Below are positions 14,666 to 23,892 of a stretch of 26,725 bases of DNA, piece after piece. Location of the stretch: positions 1 through 26,725 of the forward strand of contig JACOVP010000030.1 in assembly GCA_016177265.1 (NCBI GenBank), given 5' to 3'. The notes below the pieces were generated by a model that saw only the letters and a list, made by a program, of their open reading frames with translations, searched no databases and was not told where the DNA came from. The position numbers were made by a program, and so were the translations under genes. Every line of letters starts with the position of its first letter. The first letter of the stretch is position 1. This DNA is from Candidatus Woesearchaeota archaeon. Lineage in GTDB: Archaea > Nanobdellota > Nanobdellia > SCGC-AAA011-G17 > UBA489.

Positions 14666-16464
14666 CAGACGTGTTTATTGATCAAAAATTTGTAGGCATC
14701 GTCGATAATCCGGAGAGTTTTATCAAGAAAGCGAGAGAAGAGCGACAAAAAAACAAGATCCCTGGCACCATGAACATCGCCTACCGAAGAGAGCTCGATG
14801 AAATCCACGTCGAAACTTCAAAAGGGAGAGTCCGAAGGCCTTTAATCATTGTAGAAAATGGAAAGAGCAAGCTGACTACAGAGCACTTAAAGAAGATAGA
14901 GAAAGGAGCGATGATGTGGAAAGACCTGCTCAAGGAAGGCATCATTGAGTATCTTGATGCTGCTGAAGAAGAAAGCGCTTATATTGCCTTGGCAGAAGAA
15001 GGTATCACACCAGAACACACTCATGTTGAAATTTCCCCAACTACCATCCTCGGTATAACAACATCGCTAGTACCATTTGCAAACTATGGCCAGAGTTCCC
15101 GTTTGAATAGGGGAAGTAAAGCGCAGAAGCAGGCGCTTGGGTTTTATTCAGCAAACTACTTGCAGCGCATGGATACTGATGTCAACATTCTCCATTACCC
15201 GCAAAACCCTATTGCCCGCTCCTTCACTTACGAAATTTCAGAACAGCATAAGCATCCAGCTGGCCAAAACATCGTGATTGCTTTGATGAGTTTTGAAGGC
15301 TACAATATGCAGGATTCTATTGTGCTCAATCAAGGTTCTATTCAGCGGGGTCTTGCTCGCTCCACCTACTTTCGCCCTTACACCGCAGAAGAACTGCGCT
15401 ATTCTGGCGGCCTGGTCGATGAAATTGGGATTCCTAACAAGGAAGTGAAAGCGTATCGTGCAGAGCATGATTACCGCTTGTTAGAAGAAGATGGTATCAT
15501 CTATCCAGAAGCGACTATTACTGAAGATGACGTCCTCATTGGAAAAACCTCGCCACCGCGCTTCCTTGGTGAGTTAGATGAGTTCAGCATTGCGGCGAAC
15601 AAGCGCAGGGAAAGTTCTATCACCACGAAGAACAATGAGGAAGGAAAAGTAGACGCGATTGTTATCACCGATAATGAAGAAGGCAACAAGCTAATCCAAG
15701 TCCGCGTCCGCCATTCTCGTATTCCTGAAATTGGTGATAAGTTTGCATCGCGCCACGGTCAAAAAGGAGTTGTTGGTCTCATCGTGCCAGAAGCAGACAT
15801 ACCTTTTGCAGCATCCGGTATCGTCCCAGATCTCATTTTCTCACCTCATTCTCTTCCGTCACGTATGACCATCTCGCACTTAATCGAGATTGTGGCAGGC
15901 AAAATGGGTGCATTGGCGGGAAGGACGATTGATGGTACTGCTTTCGCTTCAGAAGCAGAAAAAGACTTTCGTAAAACGCTCTTGGAGATGGGTTTCCGAG
16001 AGAACGGCACAGAAACTCTCTACTCAGGCATTACCGGAGAACGCCTCAAGGCCAAAATCTACATCGGGAATATGTACTATTTGCGCTTGAAACACATGGT
16101 TGCTAACAAATTGCATGCTCGTGCATCTGGTCGTATTCAATTACTAACTCGTCAACCCATCGAAGGCCGTGCAAAGGGAGGAGGTCTTCGTTTGGGAGAA
16201 ATGGAGAAGGATTGCTTAGTTGCTCACGGAGCCTCCTTGCTCTTGAAAGAGCGTTTCGACTCAGACAAGACAACCATTCATGTATGCGAAGAGTGTGGCA
16301 TGCTCGCAGTCTATGATGACTTTAGAAACAACCGCTTCTGCCATCGCTGTGGGAGCAACGTGACCATTAACGTGGTTGAAATCTCATATGCATTCAAATT
16401 ACTCCTAGATGAATTAAGAGCGCTAGGCATCGCTCCAAGATTAAAATTGAGGAATAAGTACTAA
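14662..16464 (+). CDS. rpoB1: DNA-directed RNA polymerase subunit B' (C-terminal half of B)
   Basis: This 600-residue half carries the hybrid-binding, wall, anchor and clamp parts of subunit B. Landmarks are YNMQDSIVLNQGS (about 214-226), the active-site KFASRHGQKGVVG with its conserved lysines, MTISHLIEIVAGKMGALAG, and GRAKGGGLRLGEMEKD. A C-terminal zinc ribbon CEECGMLAVYDD with a second CHRCG pair follows (about 544-567). It overlaps rpoB'' by 4 nt and is followed after one base by rpoA'. No intein interrupts it, although the homologous subunit carries inteins in some other archaea. Confidence 0.97.
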   Translation: MTDVFIDQKFVGIVDNPESFIKKAREERQKNKIPGTMNIAYRRELDEIHVETSKGRVRRPLIIVENGKSKLTTEHLKKIEKGAMMWKDLLKEGIIEYLDAAEEESAYIALAEEGITPEHTHVEISPTTILGITTSLVPFANYGQSSRLNRGSKAQKQALGFYSANYLQRMDTDVNILHYPQNPIARSFTYEISEQHKHPAGQNIVIALMSFEGYNMQDSIVLNQGSIQRGLARSTYFRPYTAEELRYSGGLVDEIGIPNKEVKAYRAEHDYRLLEEDGIIYPEATITEDDVLIGKTSPPRFLGELDEFSIAANKRRESSITTKNNEEGKVDAIVITDNEEGNKLIQVRVRHSRIPEIGDKFASRHGQKGVVGLIVPEADIPFAASGIVPDLIFSPHSLPSRMTISHLIEIVAGKMGALAGRTIDGTAFASEAEKDFRKTLLEMGFRENGTETLYSGITGERLKAKIYIGNMYYLRLKHMVANKLHARASGRIQLLTRQPIEGRAKGGGLRLGEMEKDCLVAHGASLLLKERFDSDKTTIHVCEECGMLAVYDDFRNNRFCHRCGSNVTINVVEISYAFKLLLDELRALGIAPRLKLRNKY

Positions 16465-16465
16465 A

Positions 16466-19400
16466 ATGACAGCATCAGGTTATAAGTTCAAAGAAGTGGA
16501 TAAGATTATCTTCGGTATGATTAGTCCGCAAGAGGTCGAGAAGAGTTCAGCAGTCAAGGTAGTCACTGCAGAATTATATGATAAAGAAGGGTATCCAGTC
16601 GATGGCGGGCTCATGGACATCCGTCTTGGCGTCATAGATCCTGGTCTTCGTTGCAAAACCTGTGGTAGTAAACTCAAGGAATGCATTGGTCACTTTGGCC
16701 ATATTGAATTAGCTCGTCCTGTCATCCATGTGTCCTATGCAGCAAAAATTTATGAGACAATAAAAGCAATCTGTCGTGAATGCAATCGCTTATTGATTGA
16801 TGAAGAAACAGCAACCAAATATAGGACCTTATACCAGAAGTTTAGGAAAGAAAAGAATTTTGAATATGTGAGAAAATTAACCAAGCTGGTCATTGGCAAA
16901 ACAAAACTCCTCAAGAAATGCCCGCACTGCAACGCAAAACAAATCGCAATCAAAATCGAAAAGCCAACAACCTTCATGGAGGGGGACAAACGCCTCTCAC
17001 CTATTGAAATCCGCGCTCGCTTTGCTAAGATACAAGACAAAGACTTAGAGCTCCTAGGCATGGACCCGGCCCATGCACGCCCTGAATGGATGATTCTAAC
17101 CTTGCTGCCCATTCCTCCAGTGACCATGCGCCCTTCTATCACGCTAGAGACAGGTGAACGCTCCGAAGACGATTTAACACACAAACTAGGTGACATCGTC
17201 CGCATCAACCAGCGCTTATTCGAGAACATCAACGCGGGCGCTCCAGAAATCATTGTTGAAGACCTCTGGGACTTACTGCAGTACCACGTCACGACATACT
17301 TCGACAACACCATTACACAAATCCCTCCTGCCCGGCATCGCTCTGGTCAAGCATTGAAAACGTTGACAGAGCGTATCAAGAGTAAAGAAGGCCGTTTTCG
17401 TCATAACTTGGCAGGCAAGCGGGTTAACTTTGCTGCACGTACAGTCATCTCTCCAGATCCAGAAATTGAATTCAATGAAGTAGGCATTCCCAAATCTGTT
17501 GCTATGGAATTAACCATTCCAGAACGAGTGACAGAATGGAACAAAGAGTGGTTGCTTTCCTTGGTGAAGAATGGTCCTAAAGAATATCCTGGAGCCAATT
17601 ATGTCATCGCCACGGATGGAAAAAAAAGAAAGATCACCAAAGAAACTCAAGAGCAATTGATTGCGGAGTTAAAAGAAGGATATGTTGTCGAACGCCAGGT
17701 GATTGACGGAGACATTGCGCTCTTCAACCGTCAGCCCTCACTCCACCGCATGAGCATCATGTGCCATAAAGTTAAAGTCTTGCCGGGGCGCTCTTTTAGA
17801 CTAAACCCTTCTGTCTGTGTCGCTCCAGACACGAACGTCTCTTTAACGACAGGAATACAACGACCAATAGACGAACTCAGAAATTGTTGGAAAGAATCTG
17901 AGCTCCAAACATATGATTGGAAAAAGAAAGCAGTAAGAAGCACAAAAATCAAGAAATTTTGGGGGTTAAAACCAGAAGAATACGGAACCAAATGTTATGA
18001 AATAGTAACAAAAGAAACGCGGCGAAGAATTGTAGCGACAGCAGACCATCCATTTTACACTAATAAGGGCGTCAAAGGAGCAGGAAATATAAAACGGGAT
18101 GACAAAGTAGTCGTTAATCCACATGACTCTCCATCCTATCAGGAAAAAGAAAGGCAGATTATGAAGGAAAGTGATATAATAAAGCATGCTCCTAAAAAAA
18201 CATACCTAAAACACACGCTAAAAGTATTGCGTAATCTAAAACTAAATGAAATGAACCTTATAGACCAGCGATTAATGATAGTGGCTAGGCTGCTTGGACA
18301 CGTGTTTGGAGATGGGACGTGTATACTCAAAGATCATGTTGCGCGTCTCATATATAGGGGGCATGTTGAAGATTTAGAAAGGATACAGCAGGATATAAAA
18401 AATCTTGGATTTACACCGGAAAAGATCTACACAAAAACAAACGAGGGCATTATACGAACAGTAGGAGGAAAAGAACTTAGAGTTTATGGAAGTGGGAATG
18501 AATTTGAGATAAGACACAAACCTTTAGTCATACTTTTGAAAGCACTGGGTGCTCCAAATGGAGACAAAGTAACAAAGAAGTATTCAGTGCCTTTGTGGAT
18601 AAGGAACGCTCCTTTATACATACAAAGGGAGTTTATAGCCGCATATTTTGGATCAGAACTAACGACGCCAGCAATAAGAGCAAAATCAAAAACTAACTTC
18701 AGAGCACTGACATTCAAAATAGCAAAAGTCGAAAAGAAGGATGCCTATCCGTTAATCAGGGATCTAAAAAAAGTTCTAGAGAGATTCGATGTAAATATAA
18801 GTGAAATGAGGGAGGAACCAGGAAACTGGAGAAAAGACGGGAAAAGCACGACGATACTTGAATGCCGCATTTCTTCAAATGCGTCTATGAAGAACTTCTT
18901 CGGAAAAATAGGGTATATCTACGCGAATAAAAAAGACTATGCTGCGCGTAATGCATACCAATATCTCCTGCTGAAGGAGAAGGCAATTAAAGAAAGGAAA
19001 ATGAAATATCAGAAGTTACATGCATTAAGAAAAAAAGGATACACTTTCAAAAGAATAGCGGAAAAACTCCAAATGAGTGTATCTATGTTAGAAAACTGGG
19101 TGTATAGAAACAAAGGTGCATCGCTGGGCACATCATTCCCAACATTTGATCAGTGGGTTAAAGAAAATACGAGAGGGCTAAAGAATGGGCTTGTCTGGGA
19201 GACTATAGACAAAATAAAAGAAAAATATTGCCCTTTTGTCTATGATGTAACAACGAGTGCAGAGACCCACAATTTCTTTGCGAATGGATTCCTAACAAAA
19301 AACTGCAATCCATATAACGCCGACTTCGACGGTGATGAAATGAACTTGCACATTCCACAGACAGAAGAGGCCCGCGCAGAAGCAGAAATTTTGATGCAGG

Positions 19401-20542
19401 TGCAGACGCAGATTATGACGCCTAAGAACGGGTACAACATCATCGGTTGTGTGGAAGATGCAGTCACGGGCAACTACCTGCTCACCAAGAAGCTCGTCAT
19501 TTCACGAGAAGATGCAGTTGAATTGCTCACGTCCATTGGGGTCTTCAATGCAAAATTCGACAAGGAGATGATCAAGGGCAGTGAAGTAGTCAGCAAGATC
19601 TTTCCAGAAGATTTCTCGTTCTACGGCACAGCCAAGCAAAAAGACGAGCAAAGTAATGAAGTATATTTAACTATTAAAAAAGGAAAAATTGTTTCAGGAT
19701 ATATTGATGATAACAGCATTGGGGAGAATAATGGGGAGTTAATTCGTGAGTTCTACAGAAAATACGGTAAAGACAGAACACTCATCTTGCTTGGAAACCT
19801 CTTCAAACTGGGCATTAAAATCCTCGCTAAGTATGGGTTTACGACAACCATTGCAGACACTGATATTCCGAGAGAAGCACTCGAAAAGATTGACGAATTA
19901 GTAGCCAATGCCTATAGAGATGTGGATGCCTTAATCAAGGAGTACGAAGCTGGAAAACTGGAAGAATTACCAGGAAAAACCCTACGCGAAACCTTGGAAG
20001 TCAAGAGTCTTGAGATCTTGAACAAAGTCAGAAACAAAGTAGGTGCTCTCGCTTCGCAGCATGCAGATGAAAACAATCCCACTATTATCATGGCGCGCTC
20101 CGGTGCTAAGGGGAATATCCTTAATTTTACACAGATGTCCGCCTGCGTCGGCCAACAAGCTCTCGGTGGTCAGCGAATCCAGCGCGGCTTCAAAAACAGA
20201 ACACTCTCTTTATTTAAGGAATGGGATCTTGGTCCAGTTGCCCACGGTTTTGTCAAGAGCTCATTTAAGAAAGGGCTTATGCCTGTCGAATTCTTCTTCC
20301 ACGCCATGACTGGCCGTGATGCGTTGATGGACACGGCACTCCGTACGCCAAAATCTGGGTATCTCTATAGGCGTCTCGCTAATGCCCTCCAGGATCTCAA
20401 GATAGAATATGACGGCACCGTCAGAAATGCTCGGAAAGGCATTGTCCAGTTCAAGTATGGTGATGATGGTATTGATGTTTCCAAGAGTGAAGGAGGAAAA
20501 ATCAGCGTCCAGAAGGCAATCGCTGATGTCCTAGGTCAGTAA
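16466..20542 (+). CDS. rpoA1: DNA-directed RNA polymerase subunit A' precursor, with intein
   Basis: The 1358-residue precursor should splice to an 862-residue A' subunit. Extein landmarks are N-terminal zinc sites (CKTCG, CIGHFGH, CRECN, CPHCN), AGKRVNFAARTVISPDP, FNRQPSLHRMS, and the catalytic loop NADFDGDEMN whose three aspartates hold the catalytic magnesium. Further on are the funnel and bridge helix, ending GRDALMDTALRTPKSGYLYRR. The intein occupies residues 451-946, between LNPSV and CNPYNADFDGD, four residues before the catalytic loop. Unspliced protein therefore cannot be active. Extein isoleucine codons are nearly all ATT or ATC, while the intein prefers ATA, a sign of separate origin. 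Confidence 0.97.
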   Translation: MTASGYKFKEVDKIIFGMISPQEVEKSSAVKVVTAELYDKEGYPVDGGLMDIRLGVIDPGLRCKTCGSKLKECIGHFGHIELARPVIHVSYAAKIYETIKAICRECNRLLIDEETATKYRTLYQKFRKEKNFEYVRKLTKLVIGKTKLLKKCPHCNAKQIAIKIEKPTTFMEGDKRLSPIEIRARFAKIQDKDLELLGMDPAHARPEWMILTLLPIPPVTMRPSITLETGERSEDDLTHKLGDIVRINQRLFENINAGAPEIIVEDLWDLLQYHVTTYFDNTITQIPPARHRSGQALKTLTERIKSKEGRFRHNLAGKRVNFAARTVISPDPEIEFNEVGIPKSVAMELTIPERVTEWNKEWLLSLVKNGPKEYPGANYVIATDGKKRKITKETQEQLIAELKEGYVVERQVIDGDIALFNRQPSLHRMSIMCHKVKVLPGRSFRLNPSVCVAPDTNVSLTTGIQRPIDELRNCWKESELQTYDWKKKAVRSTKIKKFWGLKPEEYGTKCYEIVTKETRRRIVATADHPFYTNKGVKGAGNIKRDDKVVVNPHDSPSYQEKERQIMKESDIIKHAPKKTYLKHTLKVLRNLKLNEMNLIDQRLMIVARLLGHVFGDGTCILKDHVARLIYRGHVEDLERIQQDIKNLGFTPEKIYTKTNEGIIRTVGGKELRVYGSGNEFEIRHKPLVILLKALGAPNGDKVTKKYSVPLWIRNAPLYIQREFIAAYFGSELTTPAIRAKSKTNFRALTFKIAKVEKKDAYPLIRDLKKVLERFDVNISEMREEPGNWRKDGKSTTILECRISSNASMKNFFGKIGYIYANKKDYAARNAYQYLLLKEKAIKERKMKYQKLHALRKKGYTFKRIAEKLQMSVSMLENWVYRNKGASLGTSFPTFDQWVKENTRGLKNGLVWETIDKIKEKYCPFVYDVTTSAETHNFFANGFLTKNCNPYNADFDGDEMNLHIPQTEEARAEAEILMQVQTQIMTPKNGYNIIGCVEDAVTGNYLLTKKLVISREDAVELLTSIGVFNAKFDKEMIKGSEVVSKIFPEDFSFYGTAKQKDEQSNEVYLTIKKGKIVSGYIDDNSIGENNGELIREFYRKYGKDRTLILLGNLFKLGIKILAKYGFTTTIADTDIPREALEKIDELVANAYRDVDALIKEYEAGKLEELPGKTLRETLEVKSLEILNKVRNKVGALASQHADENNPTIIMARSGAKGNILNFTQMSACVGQQALGGQRIQRGFKNRTLSLFKEWDLGPVAHGFVKSSFKKGLMPVEFFFHAMTGRDALMDTALRTPKSGYLYRRLANALQDLKIEYDGTVRNARKGIVQFKYGDDGIDVSKSEGGKISVQKAIADVLGQ
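17816..19303 (+). mobile_element. RpoA' intein with LAGLIDADG homing endonuclease (496 aa)
   Basis: It starts at Cys1 (CVAPDTNVSLTTG, block A) and ends FLTKN before extein Cys+1. Block B is TADH (precursor residues 525-528). Endonuclease motifs are LLGHVFGDG (about 609-617) and FIAAYFGSEL (about 722-731); the second keeps an acid as glutamate. Block F is YDVTTSAETHNFF. A helix-turn-helix-like segment (853-884, RKKGYTFKRIAEKLQMS) probably helps DNA recognition. The penultimate residue is lysine, not the usual histidine, so asparagine cyclisation must be assisted differently. Both splice junctions fit class 1 chemistry. Codon use is rich in ATA, unlike the host gene. Confidence 0.95.
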
Positions 20543-20543
20543 C

Positions 20544-23150
20544 ATGGAAGAGCAAAGCTACAAGGACTATGAGGGGAAGCTGCCAAGAAAGCTTATAGAA
20601 GAGCTGAAGGTAGAAGCGAAGGAGCGTAATCTATCGAAAGAGCAAGTCAGGAAAGTGCTTGAGTATGTAAGGGAAGAGTATGACGCAGCAAAAATCAATC
20701 CTGGTGAGGCTATTGGTATCTTGACGGCAGAATCCTTCGGCGAACCAAGCACGCAGATGAGTATTAAGAAAGATGAAAAGATTATCATAAAATACAAAGA
20801 AAAAATGCAGGTTATAGAGATTGGAAAATTTGTTGATAGGATAATGGAGATCCAAGGAGCTTTAAAATTGAAGAGCACAGAAATAACACCCCTGCAGGAG
20901 ATAGAGGTGTACGTGCCCAGCATCAATCAGGAAGAGAAAGTTGAATGGAAGAGAGTTACAGAATGTAGCAGGCACAAAACTGACAAGCCTTTAATGAGAA
21001 TAACCACAGCTTCAGGCCGGCAGATAACAGCTACAGACAATCATTCATTTGTAATCAGGAAAGAGAACAAGATTGTTCCTATGGTTGGAAAAGCATTGAA
21101 GATTGGCGACAGGCTACCCATAGTAAATAAGGTAACGATAACAAATGCGCCTCTGCAAGAGATACACATCTATGAAAATATAGAAGAAGCAGAAGGAATC
21201 ATGGTAACAGAAGAGGGCTTGCTTATCAAAAAAGGAACAGTAGCTAAACCCGTTCGTAACACCATAAAACTGGATAGAATAACAGGGCATTTCATAGGAG
21301 CGTATCTTGCAGAAGGAATGGCTAACTATGGACAAGTATGCATTTCAAATATGGACGATACATACGGGACAAGAATAAAAGAATTCGTTGAAAAGACAAC
21401 CTTAAAGTATAGGGAAGATCGTCATCATCGGGGATTCGCAGAAAGCAGAGATATTAAAATATCATCTACCTTGCTCGCAGAGTTTATGAGAAAGACGTGC
21501 GGTCATGGTGCAGCAGGAAAAAGAGTTCCTCTGTTCGCGTACAGTGCAGATGACGAATTTGTTGCTCACTTGCTGCGGGGGTATTTTGATGGAGATGGTA
21601 ATGTTCATGTTGCAAGAAAGATGATCCGCGTTTCCTCAAATGCTAAAGAACTGATCGATGGTATTGCTCTCTTGCTTGCTCGCTTCAGCATATTCTCCTA
21701 TAAAACTAAAGACAAGAAAGGGCAATACTGGCTCCTTATCCCATACAAATATGCACCGCGCTTCTTAGCCTATATAGGATCAGACATAGAATCCAAACAA
21801 AAATCATTAGAAGAACTGGCAACAGCTGCAAAGAAGTTTTGGAACAAAAGATCATTAGACTACACAGATATGATTAGTGGTTTCGGTAATCTCTTCCATG
21901 ACGCTGCAAAGAAAGTCGGTATGAGAACAAGGTACGTCAATAACTTTACAAAAAGGCAAAGAATTGGAAGAACGACGCTGTATCGGTATAAGAAGATGTT
22001 TGAAGAAATGGCCAAGAAAAAGAAGAGCAACATCGATCAAGAACTCGAAGTGATGAACAGAATAATCAACTCAGATATTATCTGGGATGCTATCGCAAAG
22101 ATTGAGTATGAAGACGCAACGGAACATGTCTATGACCTCAGCGTTCCTGGTTTAGAAACGTTCACGACCGCAGAAGGTATTGTGACCCATAACACGCTCA
22201 ACGTCTTCCACTTCGCAGGTGTTGCTGAAGTGTCTGTTACCCAAGGCTTACCACGGTTGATTGAAATCCTGGATGCGCGCAAAGAAATTTCCACCCCCTC
22301 CATGGAAATCTACCTCAAGAAGAATATCAGCAAGGACATGAACGAAGTGAAGCGAGTTGCTGCCATGATCAAAGAAACGAAGCTCAATGAAATAGCAACA
22401 GAGTTTTCCATCGACCTCAACAAGCTCCAAGTGGTAGTCTCACTCAATCAGCACCGCATGAAAGACCTCAGGCTCAAGCCAGAGCAGGTAGCAGAAGCGC
22501 TCAATAACAACATGAAGGGAGTCAAGGCAAACACGAATGGAGAAAAGATTGTTATCAAGACAAAAGCAGAAGAAAATGAATTAATGGAAACCTACAAGCT
22601 GAAGGAAAAAGCCAAGGAAGTATTCATCAAGGGAGTCAAAGGCATTGCGCAGGTGCTTCCAGTAAAAAACCAGGATGAATTCATAATCATCACCTCAGGC
22701 TCGAACCTGAAAGATGTTATTGAAATCGAAGAAGTCGATGAGACAAGAACAACCACAAACAATCTCTTCGAAGTACTGAAAGTTTTTGGCATCGAGGCTG
22801 CCCGCCAGAACATCATCCGAGAAGCGCAAAAGGTCATCGAAGACCAGGGGCTAGACGTGGATATTCGCCACATCATGTTTATTGCTGACACTATGACAAC
22901 CACCGGCACCATCAAAGGAATTACACGTTCAGGAATTACAGGTGAGAAAAAATCAGTCCTCGCCAGGGCCAGTTTTGAAACGCCTCTCCGGCATCTCATT
23001 AATGCATCTCTAGTAGGTGAAGAAGACGAATTAAACTCAGTGATTGAGAATGTCATGCTCAACCAACCCGTCCCGCTCGGCACGGGATTACCTGACCTAG
23101 TCACTAGGGTAAAGAAAGAAACTATTAGCGGCAAGGATGTAAAGAAATGA
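20544..23150 (+). CDS. rpoA2: DNA-directed RNA polymerase subunit A'' precursor, with intein
   Basis: The 868-residue precursor should splice to a 390-residue A'' subunit, the usual length. Extein landmarks are NPGEAIGILTAESFGEPSTQM (residues 52-72), then after the intein TLNVFHFAGVAEVSVTQGLPRLIEI, the jaw region, and the C-terminal clamp piece with GVKGIAQVLP and IMFIADTMTTTGTIKGITRSG. A'' completes the largest subunit together with A'. The intein (residues 73-550) separates the ESFGEPSTQM helix from TLNxFHFAG, part of the trigger-loop neighbourhood. The gene lies one base after rpoA' and overlaps the eL30 start as ATGA. Confidence 0.97.
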   Translation: MEEQSYKDYEGKLPRKLIEELKVEAKERNLSKEQVRKVLEYVREEYDAAKINPGEAIGILTAESFGEPSTQMSIKKDEKIIIKYKEKMQVIEIGKFVDRIMEIQGALKLKSTEITPLQEIEVYVPSINQEEKVEWKRVTECSRHKTDKPLMRITTASGRQITATDNHSFVIRKENKIVPMVGKALKIGDRLPIVNKVTITNAPLQEIHIYENIEEAEGIMVTEEGLLIKKGTVAKPVRNTIKLDRITGHFIGAYLAEGMANYGQVCISNMDDTYGTRIKEFVEKTTLKYREDRHHRGFAESRDIKISSTLLAEFMRKTCGHGAAGKRVPLFAYSADDEFVAHLLRGYFDGDGNVHVARKMIRVSSNAKELIDGIALLLARFSIFSYKTKDKKGQYWLLIPYKYAPRFLAYIGSDIESKQKSLEELATAAKKFWNKRSLDYTDMISGFGNLFHDAAKKVGMRTRYVNNFTKRQRIGRTTLYRYKKMFEEMAKKKKSNIDQELEVMNRIINSDIIWDAIAKIEYEDATEHVYDLSVPGLETFTTAEGIVTHNTLNVFHFAGVAEVSVTQGLPRLIEILDARKEISTPSMEIYLKKNISKDMNEVKRVAAMIKETKLNEIATEFSIDLNKLQVVVSLNQHRMKDLRLKPEQVAEALNNNMKGVKANTNGEKIVIKTKAEENELMETYKLKEKAKEVFIKGVKGIAQVLPVKNQDEFIIITSGSNLKDVIEIEEVDETRTTTNNLFEVLKVFGIEAARQNIIREAQKVIEDQGLDVDIRHIMFIADTMTTTGTIKGITRSGITGEKKSVLARASFETPLRHLINASLVGEEDELNSVIENVMLNQPVPLGTGLPDLVTRVKKETISGKDVKK
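20760..22193 (+). mobile_element. RpoA'' intein with LAGLIDADG homing endonuclease (478 aa)
   Basis: It begins with Ser1 (SIKKDEKIIIKYKEK) and ends EGIVTHN, with extein Thr+1. Serine as nucleophile and threonine at +1 are both allowed in class 1 splicing. Block B is TDNH (precursor residues 164-167). Endonuclease motifs are FIGAYLAEG (250-258) and LRGYFDGDG (344-352); both keep an acidic catalytic residue. Block F is VYDLSVPGLETFTTAEGIVTHN, with penultimate histidine present. A basic helical segment (about 455-490) may bind DNA. Removal restores TQM-TLN, the uninterrupted family sequence. Confidence 0.95.
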
Positions 23151-23404
23151 GCTTGGTTCAATTGAGAAACGCTGTGAAGAGTGAAAAAATAACCTTTGGC
23201 TCCAAGGAGGTCCTAAAGAAGTTGCGCCAAGGCGTAGCAAAGAAAATATTCCTTGCAACAACGTGCCCTCAGCAAGTACGTGACACAGTAAAAAGATACG
23301 CGCTTCTCCAGAAAAAAACAGAAATCATCGAGCTTCCTGTCCCAAGCAGCGAAATTGCCCTCATCTGCAAGAAAAATTATCCCGTCAGTATCCTCAGTTG
23401 TTAG
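23147..23404 (+). CDS. rpl30e: 50S ribosomal protein eL30 (L30e)
   Basis: This 85-residue protein has the L7Ae/L30e/S12e fold pattern: a start helix LVQLRNAVKSEKITFG, VLKKLRQGVAKKIFLATTCP, and the end IALICKKNYPVSILS. The gene follows rpoA'' with an ATGA overlap and precedes the NusA-like gene by two bases, which is the standard archaeal order. It is somewhat shorter than the roughly 100 residues common in the family, ending right after the VSILS strand. Confidence 0.9.
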   Translation: MSLVQLRNAVKSEKITFGSKEVLKKLRQGVAKKIFLATTCPQQVRDTVKRYALLQKKTEIIELPVPSSEIALICKKNYPVSILSC

Positions 23405-23406
23405 CA

Positions 23407-23817
23407 ATGGAAACATACAATCTGCAGACGATAGGATTCATCACGACCTTTGAAAGAGTAACCAGAACCAATGTCAAAAGACTCTTGCTGGATAAGAAAG
23501 GAAAACTAGTCTTCATTGTTGAAGAAGGACAAGCAGGAAAAGCCATTGGCAAAGCTGGCATGAACATGAGGAAGTTGCAACGATTGTTCAAGAAGCGCAT
23601 CCGTGTCATCGAATTTAACCAAAATCCTATTGAATTCGTCAAAAATTACATTACCCCTTTGGAAGTAGAGAGCATTACAGAAAAAGATGACCAAATTACG
23701 ATTTCTAGTCAAGACACTAAAACCAAGGGAATGCTTATTGGCAGAAACAAGCAAAATATCCAAGAGCTTAATAGCATAGTGCAAAAATTGTTTAAAAGAA
23801 AAGTCATAATTGCATAA
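23407..23817 (+). CDS. nusA: NusA-like transcription factor (two KH domains)
   Basis: I take the ATG at 23407 rather than the TTG at 23398. The 136-residue protein consists of two KH domains with their GxxG loops in GKAIGKAGMNMRKL (about 43-56) and GMLIGRNKQNIQEL (about 107-120). Archaeal NusA has only this KH part and lacks the S1 and N-terminal polymerase-binding domains of the bacterial protein. Its place at the end of the polymerase operon is the usual one. It binds RNA; an effect on elongation or termination is inferred from family membership. Confidence 0.93.
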   Translation: METYNLQTIGFITTFERVTRTNVKRLLLDKKGKLVFIVEEGQAGKAIGKAGMNMRKLQRLFKKRIRVIEFNQNPIEFVKNYITPLEVESITEKDDQITISSQDTKTKGMLIGRNKQNIQELNSIVQKLFKRKVIIA

Positions 23818-23859
23818 ATCACTATCTTGGAAGACAACAAATCGTTTTTTCTACGAAAT

Positions 23860-23868
23860 CTTTATAAA
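23860..23868 (+). promoter_or_regulatory. TATA box for uS12-uS7
   Basis: CTTTATAAA is centred 29 nt before the ATG at 23893. This supports that ATG over the in-frame ATG at 23827 and predicts a nearly leaderless mRNA. The 12-nt core TTTATAAAGCAT recurs exactly at the EF-2 promoter (25570-25581). Confidence 0.68.
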
Positions 23869-23892
23869 GCATCTTTCATCAAAATCTTACTG

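Noticed and set aside
13184..16464. Search for a further intein in RpoB''/RpoB'
   Set aside because: Both proteins have normal lengths and continuous conserved motifs; no Cys1/Ser1 to HN block pattern was found.
23827..23892. 22-codon N-terminal extension of uS12
   Set aside because: The promoter TATA lies inside it and the family starts at MGNKSNG.
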